DNA of 64,000 nt. Origin: Auriscalpium vulgare (taxonomy: Eukaryota > Basidiomycota > Agaricomycetes > Russulales > Auriscalpiaceae). Where the stretch lies: positions 44,100 through 108,099 of the forward strand of contig JAHBBC010000054.1 of assembly GCA_019915015.1 (NCBI GenBank), given 5' to 3'. Below, one piece after another: positions 54,781 to 64,000 of the stretch. The notes under the pieces were generated by a model. That model was given only the letters and a program-made list of their open reading frames with translations, was not told where the DNA came from and ran no database searches. The stretch's first letter is position 1; every line of letters begins with the position of its first letter. The position numbers and the translations under genes are program-made.

Positions 54781-57700
54781 GCCCACCTGGGCACTATGAC
54801 CAACCCCAGACGTGCCTCTCGCGCGGTGGAGAGCAGTCTGAGGCCTGACGAGAATGGAATTTGGTATGAGAATCTCGAATCCTGTGCTGGCCAAGCTCAC
54901 CAACCTTTCCGTAGAATCAGGTGCCTCGGATCTTGAAGCACACGGTCGCCAGCATCGTACGTGGCTTACCTTAGGTTCAACTCAGGCGCCGTGTGTGTGG
55001 CTCTGGGGATACATCATCTCAGTACATACGACCCGTTCCCTCAATGCTCATTGGGTTCTGTCACTGACGACTCGGTCTGCGGTGCCTTACAAGTGATACA
55101 GAAGCCATATCTGCGGTACGATCATGGGTCGCACATGCCGTCCTATCTATGACACGGCTGTGCAAGCTTACCATAATGTTACGACGTATTTCCACCCGAT
55201 ATCAAGCGGCAATCCATTCAAGAGATAGTCGAACCTCCGATGGCTGTCGCCGTGAGGTTGGAAGAGATCAGGCGCTGGAGGAGTCGTCAAGACGTGGCAG
55301 GTGGTGTCGCTCTGTGAACCCCACCTACCTTCAGTTTTCCTTACTGAGCTCGTCGCTTTTAGATGCAGGCAATGAAGCGCTACTTACGAATGCCGACTCG
55401 GGCGTGTAGAAGGCATGTTTGCGGGACGTAAGTCGCTTTCGTCATAGCCGCGATCACTGAGTGCCTCACCGAATCGTGAATTGTCAACCGATTTCTATGA
55501 TTTCTTGGGTGAAAATAAGGTCGAAATCTGACCGACGCGCGACAGATAGGCCGTGTGCCTCGCACCATGAACGTCCACGCTGGTGAGCCTTGGCACCGTG
55601 TTACTTGCCCATGCAAGCCTGCACAGCCTATTGATCACGGCAGCTTCTAGAAACGACCGAATCGACGTTCACGGTTCAGTTCGTCGGCATCTCGGGCTTC
55701 TGAAACTCCGTTGAACCCTAGCGGTCGCGCATGGAGGTTTCCGCCATCGCCGTTCGTGCGCGCATTCCTGTGGCCAACCCTCCCATCATCCTCCCTCTAC
55801 CCTTGAAGCCGTGATACCGCGAGAGCAGGGCTAAGACAGCCTTGGGACCCCAGCCCAGTGGGCTTGGGAGTCTGGTACCGTTCAAAACGGGGTCCTTGTC
55901 CAGTAGCAAGGCTCCTGCACAGCCTCGACAAACGCGGTCCGGAGTCCATCGGCAATGAGCGGTTCCCCTGGACCAGCACCGTACCAGCGATATCTGCTAG
56001 GGCCGCCGCCTCTCTACCGTTTGCCCTCCATCCAACGCTCCCCCAGTGTCTCTAGTCGGAGGCGGTTGCTACGGCGCTGTGGGCCTGTGGCCCTTCTTAA
56101 AGACCTGCCTGATCGGGAATGTGGCTGCCGGCAGTTCGGTGTGCCCTGAAGCAAAGCGGCTCCGCCACACGGTGCCTCTGAATCAACGATGCAAAACGCA
56201 CATCGTCGGCGATGCGAATAGCGAAGTGGAAGTTAGTGACGAAACGCGGAGACGTGTGGGTGTAGGTGGTGGGTGAGTATTGTGTATTGTGTTCTGCGAA
56301 ATTCTATCATATTCCAGCGCAGCCCGGCTGCTTATACATGCCTCCCACAGATGTTTTGTCGGACTGCGCACCCGAGGTGCCGCCAAAACCATTTGCCATT
56401 TTCATCCATAACGCTGTGCATGCGCCGTCGAGCGTGTGCGGCCGCCACAATAGGCGCCGTGCCCGCCCAATCCAACCCTCCAGCCCTCCAGCTTAGTACA
56501 CCCACCCACTCTCCGGGGTCTAAGTGCCCAGAGTTCACTGCCTTCCATCGCGCCTGTGCAGCCTTGCGGGTACATCCGTGTGGTTCCCCACGTCCATCGC
56601 CCAGAACCACAGTGACGGAGCGGCCGCTCCAACCTTATTATTCAGGAAGTGGGCCGCAGCTCCGCACGCAGCATCCGCGCACCGCCTCACTTTCCAATTA
56701 TACTCCGCAGCAGTCTTGCGGACCCGCCAATTCGGGCTCGTGTAATGATACTAGCACGAATTATAAGTCGGGAGACGCGCTTGAGGTGAAGTTTTGCGCT
56801 CATCGTGTTCTGAACGATGTGCGCTACTGATGCGATCAGCACAGGATTATCGCTTGGTGTTCCTTACACGCGATGATCGGACAACGAATCTCCTGGGCAT
56901 CCATTAGCTTTTAGCGGGAAATTTGGAATTTACGCTGCCCGGCACAGCGGTTGTCCCTGCCCTCGGAACAACGGGGATACAGCGTCGCAGCCTTGTTGGA
57001 AGCATGTACGCCTTTTACATGCTGTGCGCTTTCGCAGAGGACAACATGTTGCGCTGTCATGAGCTACACAGACAGGCGCAACGCTCGCAACGTGTGGACA
57101 ACGCAGCTGCCCTTGCTTCTATTATCTCGAACCTTCTGCCTCTCTCGCGAGGGTCTCAATCGGCGAGACAATGCGCTGCCCATTGTTGTCGTGAGGCTGT
57201 TGTTCTTCATGTCCTCGAGGCTTTTGTTCTCCATTAACGACTTCGTTAGCGCCGGCCCTGTTGGGCCGGAGTTGTCCGCTCGTCAGTGACTTGCATAGCG
57301 CTTCGCCTAGCAACTTGGTGCTCTTCTATATGGATTCCGTACATCTTTGCACGGCATATGACCTCCGCCTTTGATAGTTAATTCGACGGCTCTGCTTCAT
57401 GTGGAAACCTATTAGTACAAGAGCGGCCGCGGCCGGCACGGCTATCATTCTAAGTACTCTTGTACTAGCTGGTGATCATGCAGTGGCTACGGCGTTATGT
57501 ATCTGTTGGACCTCAAGAACGTCTTTGACGGGAGGAAAACATGTTTCTGTCGCTACGCGAACATCCTCGCGCGCTGAGCCAAGTCTCCGGTCTCTGGTCT
57601 TATCCAACGACATGCTTTCCCAGCATCGCAACATCATGTATTCGAGTACAAACCCTTCGTGAAGATGGCTGCGGCGTTCTATGCGTAGGCTGAGACATTT

Positions 57701-59350
57701 AAGGCACTCAAATACGCGGATAAAAGCGGACTCCGCCATGAGGATTGTCTGTGTCACGCCATGTGGGGCGGCGAGGCGGTGCAGCATTCCCAAAATTTAA
57801 TTTCGTCCATAAGTCCTGCCAGTGCCCATAGCCGCAGGTCTGAGCGGCCCGGATGCACGAGGACCGTAAAATGCGGGGCCGGAACGGCGTGGCGCGGGGC
57901 GCCGCAATGCCTCACAGTATGTAGCGAAAACTACAGCTACCGTACACGCTGCACGCACGCGCGGAAAACAGGACGCTGGGCTAGCGCCGAGATCGTACGA
58001 GACAGATGTATTTGCGTATTCGGGAGTTTGAACGACGCGTCTCAGGGCTCGGAGGTCCGTACCGTTGGCATGCATCGCGCGATCGCCCGACAGGCTGTTG
58101 TCTTGGCGGTGCGTGGTCCATGGGTGAGAGAATCAGGACAATAGATATACAATCATCGATCTGACATGAAGTGTACCGTGCAGCGAGGACTGTAAGCGGC
58201 AACGAGGTCAGAGGCGTTGGTGTACATAGGGCTCGTTTTGAACACGATGGAAAACAACGGTAGGAGCGACAACATGGTGATCTGCTGCGGGGTGGAAAAT
58301 GAGCGCTTGGACCATGATCTGACTCGACAAGGGACACAGACTTTGGTCTCTGGCGCCGATTTCCGAGAGAACCCCACAATAACACAAGCGAAGCTGTGTC
58401 CTTGCCCAAGAAGGAGGCATCTGACGCCCAGTCCTAAGATGGTGAAACTATTGGGACACGTGTCAAGATGAGCCTGGGGCTTCACGGCATACTTAGGTAT
58501 GTACACGGATCGAGGACAGTGAGCGCGCAAGCGTCATGAGCGGCTAGGCAACAGTTCCTGGAACGAGTCGATGAGCTTGTTGTCACGACATACCCCGAAC
58601 AAGGCCATTCGCACCGACAAATGACTTCGAGCAGGATGTCAACGTTGGTCCGAGCACCACCCGCCAGCTGACTGTCAGAGTACAATGCTGGCCGTGATGC
58701 GATGCAACCAGATTCCAGTCAGGCTTCCAGACAACGATTCATAGCGTTACCAGAGCAAATGTTGCGCAGACGGCCAGTGTAGCTGTGTCCATCGACTCGG
58801 AGGGGCGGTGAGCTAGGAGCAGATAATGCCGGTGCTGCGGCGGCCCAGACAAGTGGAGAGACACTGCAAAGCTCCAGGATCCGAGATCCTCATCAAGTGC
58901 CGCCATCGCTTTGAATTGCTGTAGAGGCCGCATGAAGAGAAGCGGATGCACGAAGATGGCAGGGCCGCAGCCTTTGTGTCGCGGACACAACAGAGCCTGA
59001 GGATGGACAGCCGCACGCGGCACACGAGGATAAAGGATGGCGGTGCTCGAGGTATAAAGGTAGGTGAAGTGGCTGGGATAGCCTTCACAACTCTTCGCGC
59101 GCCCCCTTCCAGTTGCACAGTCACAGAACTGAGAAGACCCCGAGTGAGTGCGAAACCGGTGAGCAACCCATTTTGGCGCGAAACCCGGTTCAATTCCTGA
59201 TTCGGCCCGCCGGCTCCAGTTTGATCGTACAGCCTTACACTGCCTCAAGGCTGACTTCACCTTTCAACCACCGGTGACCTGCCGTCCGACTCGTTGGTTT
59301 TCGCGCGGCGGGTGCTCCTACCCCTCTTCCTCCTCTTTCCTTCTACCACC
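54781..59350. other. Gene-poor region, about 4.6 kb
   Basis: I find no supported gene, RNA gene or mobile element. Frames are short on both strands and show no motif. The final 150 bases before 59351 are C/T-rich and probably form the promoter and leader of the calcium ATPase. Confidence 0.5.
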
Positions 59351-62300
59351 ATGGCGTCTGACGGGCTTGATATCCCCAAATTGCCGTCACAGACGCGCCT
59401 GACGACCCCGTCCCGTCGTCGTCCTCTGCACCACTAGGCAACGGCCCCGCCCTGTCGCCAGACAGCCTCCATCACCCCCTTCACCATTTTCCACACGTGC
59501 GCGATCCCCATCGGATCCTGGTTTGCTGGGCCTTCCAACTCCCAGCATCCTCAAACCCGGCAGGGCTTCTCTAGACGGCCTCTCGCCCACCTCGCTGTCT
59601 GGCTTTTCCGACTCGTCCTCGAACCACCCCCTCCCTCTCCCACGCTGTCAGCGTACTCCACGGGTTCCGTGCACTGGGACAGCTCCGTGCAACTGCGCGA
59701 CAACCACCCTGAGGAACATGATGGCATCTCGTCCCTGCAACTCCTTTCGCCTCCGCCTGTCCGTGGCCACCGGCGCAAGGGTAGCAACGCGACATTCACG
59801 AGTACGACCTCCGCTGCCGACACAGAACCCGACCACGCGCCCGACACCCCGCGTATCGGGCTCACCCCCATCTCCTCTGTGCGCTCAGACGGCGCGAGCA
59901 CGCTTGCGTCCCTACACAGACCCACGTCGATGACTCGTCGCGCCCCAACTCGCGTAACAGCTTCGTCAAGAAACTCTCGCATTTTGGCCGCTCCAAGTCG
60001 CCGAAACCTGACCCCGGCGAGGGCGATGATGCTGCTTCTACCCATTCGAATAAGGCAGACAAAGGCAAGAAGCCGGAGGAGAAGCCGGAACGCTCTGGCG
60101 TCATCGAGGAGGCCGCCGACTTCAACCCCGCTCCATTCGCCTTCAAGCCGTCTCAGCTCGCGCACCTCGTCGACCCCAAGAGCTTGGAAGCTTTGGAAGC
60201 AATGGGCGGTATCAACGGATTGCTGCGTGGTCTCGGCACCGACCGTACACGCGGGCTCAGCACGTCCAAAGGGCAATCAGTGACGCCTTCTGAAGGGGCT
60301 CGCCGAGTATCGGGTATAGCTCGAAGAAGAGTGACTACGCCGCTACAGAGGAACACATAGAGCGCCCTAACATCATGATCACCACTCCGAGCGGCGAGGC
60401 ACAGGATATCAAGGGCTCTCCAAGTATGAGTGATGTCGGGGGAGGCGGTGGCGGAGATGGTAGCGGGTCATCGCCCCCGGAGATCGGGACGACGCGTTGG
60501 GTGCGTCCGAGGACGAGCGTCAGCGTGTCTTCGGACGCAATCTGTTACCGATTCGCCCGAGTAAAAGTCTCCTCTCATTGATGTGGACGGCGCTCAAGGA
60601 TAAGGTTCTGGTACGTAGCGTCCCACACGTCACAACTGCATAACGTCTGACATGGCATCCAGGTCCTATTGTCGGGGCTGCGGTCGTCTCTCTGGGGCTC
60701 GGGCTATTTCAGGACTTCGGCACAACGCGCCCCGCGGGCGAACCTCCGGTCGACTGGGTGGAAGGCGTCGCGATTATCGTCGCAATCTGCATCGTCGTTG
60801 GTGTAGGCTCACTAAACGACTGGCAGAAGGAACAACAGTTCAAGGTGCTCAACGAGAAGAAGGAGGAGCGGAAGGTGAAGGTGATTCGCGACGGCGACGA
60901 GAAACAAATAGACGTGCAAGACGTCGTCGTTGGCGACATCGCACTTTTGGAACCAGGAGAGGTCGTTCCCTGTGACGGCATCTTCCTGTCAGGTCACAAT
61001 GTGCGGTGCGACGAGTCAGGAGCGACGGGCGAGTCGGACGCGATTAAGAAGGCCTCTTTTGAGGACTGCGTCTCGATGCGCAACAGGAAGCTTGCCGAAC
61101 TGGACTCCGCGGATTTGAACAGTGCGGAACGACAAGAAGGGGTCGACGGAGGAGATGCACCGAAGCCGAGTCGCCCTTCGGCACTTGACCTGCTGGGACA
61201 CACGGATTGCTTCCTCATCAGCGGCAGTAAAGTGTCGGAAGGCGTCGGCTCATACGTCGTCATCTCGGTCGGTGAGAAGAGCATGCACGGACGTCTCATG
61301 ATGGGTACGTAGTCTCGGCACGTTTGTATGCGCCCATATTGACTGCGATCCCAGCGCTTCGCACCGACAGTGAGAGCACGCCGCTGCAAGCCAAGCTCAA
61401 CGATCTTGCGGAGCTCATCGCCAAGGTTGGCACATTGGCGGGTAGCCTTCTCTTTATTGTACTCTTCATCCGGTTCATAGTTCAAGTCGCAATGAAGAGT
61501 CCTCAAAGGTAACACCGTCTTCTCTTCTTTGTTTGACCCCGTGCTGACCGCGCTTCTTGAACAGAACGGGCAGCGAGAGCGGCATCGCCTTCACGAATAT
61601 CCTCATCATCTCCGTGACCCTGATCGTGGTAGCCGTTCCCGAAGGTACGTTCATCATCCGTTGATGCCAATGTCTGTCCCTGACACAGTACGACATCTAG
61701 GCCTGCCTTTGGCGGTTACGCTTGCGTTGGCGTTCGCAACCAAGCGCATGACGAAGGAGAAACTACTCGTCCGTGTGCTCGGCTCGTGTGAGACTATGGC
61801 AAACGCCTCGGTCATATGCACGGACAAAACGGGCACGCTCACGCAGAATGAGATGACGGTTGTCGCAGGATCTGTTGGCATCCACGCCAAGTTCGTGCGG
61901 CAGTACGAAGCGAACCAGGCGCGCTCAAATGCGAGCGATCGCAAACACGTGCAGGACTTCTCCATCGACCTCACGCAGCTGAACTCGACGCTGACGCCTC
62001 AATTGTGCGAGCTCCTCAACGAGGCGATCGCGATCAACTCGACGGCTTTTGAGGACCGCGACGTCGAGACCGGCCAACCCACGTTCATCGGCAGCAAGAC
62101 GGAAACTGCGCTCTTGAACCTCGCTAAAGAGCTTCACTGGAGGAACTACCGCGAGACGCGCGATTCGGCACAAACGGTGCAGGTGATTCCTTTTTCGAGC
62201 GAGCGCAAGGCGATGGGTATTGTCATTGCCCTCCCGGCGGTCGGCACCGACTATACGTCAAAGGCGCGAGCGAGATCCTTACCGAGAAGTGCTCGCGCCA

Positions 62301-64000
62301 TGTTGTCGTACACAAAGAACAAGGCACACCCGGCCGGAGGTTGAGACGGACGATATCAACGAGCTCGACAGAGACAACATCTCGCGCACCATTACCTTCT
62401 ACGCCTCGCAGACGCTGCGCACCATCGCACTCTGCTACAAGGATTTCACGGAGTGGCCGCCTGAGAAGGCGAGGCTCCAGGACAACGGCGACGTGAGTCG
62501 TTTGTTGGCCAGTCTTCTGATTTGCCTCGTGTTGAAATTTTCCTTATAGGTCGAGTATGAGGATCTGGCGAAGAATTTGACGCTCATCGGAATCACTGGT
62601 ATCGAAGATCCCCTGCGCGATGGCGTCCGGGAAGCTGTCGCGGACTGCTTCAAGGCCGGCGTCATGGTCAAGATGTGCACTGGTGACAACGTACTCACAG
62701 CGCGCTCCATTGCGCAACAGTGCGGCATCTACAACGCGGGCGGCATCGTCATGGAGGACCTGTGTCAGGCAGCTTCCGGATGACGTCAGGAAGGCGGTGG
62801 TTCCGCGGCTGCAGGTGCTCGCGCGCTCGTCGCCAGAGGACAAGCGGGTCCTTGTCGAGACACTCAAGGGCCTGGGTGACATCGTGGGTGTGACGGGCGA
62901 CGGCACGAACGACGGTCCCGCGCTCAAGACGGCGCATGTGGGCTTCTCGATGGGCATCGCAGGCACGGAAGTTGCGAAGGAGGCCTCCGACATCATACTG
63001 ATGGACGACAACTTCTCTTCCATTGTGAAGGCCATCATGTGGGGGCGTTGCGTCAACGACGCCGTGCGTAAGTTCCTCCAGTTCCAGATCTCGACCAACG
63101 TCACGGCTGTGATCATCACTTTCGTGTCTGCGGTGGCGTCCACCGACGAACAATCGTCTTGAGGCCGTGCAACCAACTACGTGGATCAATATCATCATGG
63201 ACACGTTCGCGGCGCTTGCTCTGGCGACGGATCCGGCTTCGCCGGCACTGCTGGACCGCAAGCCTGACAAAAAGACCGCGCCACTGTTTACGGTCAACAT
63301 GATCAAGCAGATCCTCGGGCAATCGACATACCAGACCATCATCGTTCTCATCTTCCACTTCTTGGGCAAGACGATCCGGGCTATCCACACAACGGCGATA
63401 CACGCCACGACGAGCACCAGGACCGCCTTGTGCAGACGCTCGTGTTCAACGCTTTCGTCTTCGCACAAATATTCAACTCCATCAACAGTCGACGGCTCGA
63501 CAGGAAGTTCAACATCTTTGAGGGCGTCTTGCAAAATTGGTATTTCATCGTGATCACCCTGATCGGTTTGTGGAACAGTACGCTTGCGCGCTCCTGGTTG
63601 CTGACTTGATACGTACAGAGATCGGCGGACAAATTTTGATCGTATTCGTGGGTGGATCGGCGTTCCAGGTCACGAAGATCAGCGGCCGCGACTGGGCTAT
63701 CTCGCTTGCTCTCGGTGTTGTGTCGATTCCGCTCGGAGCTTTGATACGGATTGTTCCCAACGAGCCGTGCGAACGCTTCTTCCGCGCTGTGCGGCTCCTC
63801 CCGAGAGAGGACCAAGTCTTGCCGATGGTTCAGCCAGAGGCCGAGCGGGTTTGAACTTCGCGCTCGACCAAGTTCGCAACAATCTCAACATGTTCACGAC
63901 GGTGCGCGGTGGACGCGCACGGTCGTCGAGTTTCGTGATCAAGGGCAAAAAGCCCAAGGCGGACGCCAACGCCAAGCTCGTGTATGTTCATTACCCCGTC
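59351..64000 (+). CDS. pmc1: PMC1-type Ca2+-transporting P-type ATPase (P2B), partial at right edge, many frame breaks
   Basis: This vacuolar-type pump drives Ca2+ out of the cytosol. The start is [11 protein letters not shown] long Ser/Pro-rich regulatory N-terminus includes [20 protein letters not shown] and [20 protein letters not shown]. The first membrane pair lies near [20 protein letters not shown]. The actuator shows [19 protein letters not shown] and [26 protein letters not shown] is the M4 calcium site and [15 protein letters not shown] the phosphorylated Asp. [39 protein letters not shown] and [20 protein letters not shown] complete the nucleotide and hinge motifs. [17 protein letters not shown] begins the C-terminal membrane half. 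At least eight frame changes occur, for example at about 60270, 60500, 62250, 62320, 62755, 63152 and 63376. The gene continues past 64000. Confidence 0.9.

Noticed and set aside
59160..59215. tRNA-like T-arm string GGTTCAATTCC
   Set aside because: No matching acceptor, D or anticodon stems could be folded around it.

Overview
The window looks like nuclear DNA of a filamentous basidiomycete, most likely an Agaricomycete. The genes carry many short GT-AG introns of about 46-118 nt, and their third codon positions are GC-rich. The families are typical of mushroom-forming fungi: an NsdD/Gat1-like GATA factor, an OPT oligopeptide transporter, a PMC1-type calcium ATPase and several basidiomycete-only hypothetical proteins. 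No database search was possible, so the species is not named.

Layout. 0.8-5.4 kb: a TauD-type dioxygenase converges on a GATA zinc-finger regulator with a very long polyglutamine tract. 5.4-11.3 kb is gene-poor. 11.3-20.7 kb: a hypothetical protein, an OPT transporter, a peroxisome-targeted enoyl-CoA hydratase-like protein and a PrpF-like isomerase, all on the plus strand. 20.8-24.2 kb (minus): the DNA polymerase delta subunit Cdc27/POLD3 and a DapA-family aldolase. 24.8-29.9 kb: two membrane-type hypothetical proteins, a probable ankyrin-like protein and a PEBP-family protein. 30.6-38.6 kb: an MDR oxidoreductase, a cyclopropane-fatty-acyl-phospholipid synthase, a 5'-truncated MDR paralogue and an SDR, plausibly a small lipid/redox neighbourhood. 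38.8-50 kb: a large block of repeats. 53-54.8 kb: a divergent pair, the cohesion factor Ctf8 and an alpha/beta hydrolase. 59.3 kb to the right edge: a vacuolar-type Ca2+ P-type ATPase that runs off the window.

The most unusual structure is the repeat block. One modular, apparently non-coding element recurs at least three times: copy A (minus, about 38.8-42.1 kb), copy B (plus, about 45.6-48.0 kb) and copy C (plus, about 48.0-50.1 kb, diverged). A and B form a long imperfect inverted repeat around a 3.5-kb spacer with one gene. Each copy has the order unique segment, minisatellite, unique segment, 18-bp minisatellite, unique segment. Copy A is also bounded by a perfect 27-bp direct repeat.

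A second window-wide feature is the number of 1-4 base frame breaks inside otherwise well-conserved genes. Several sit in short homopolymers that look one base too short. This points first to assembly or sequencing error and second to gene decay, and it limits confidence in exact exon joins.
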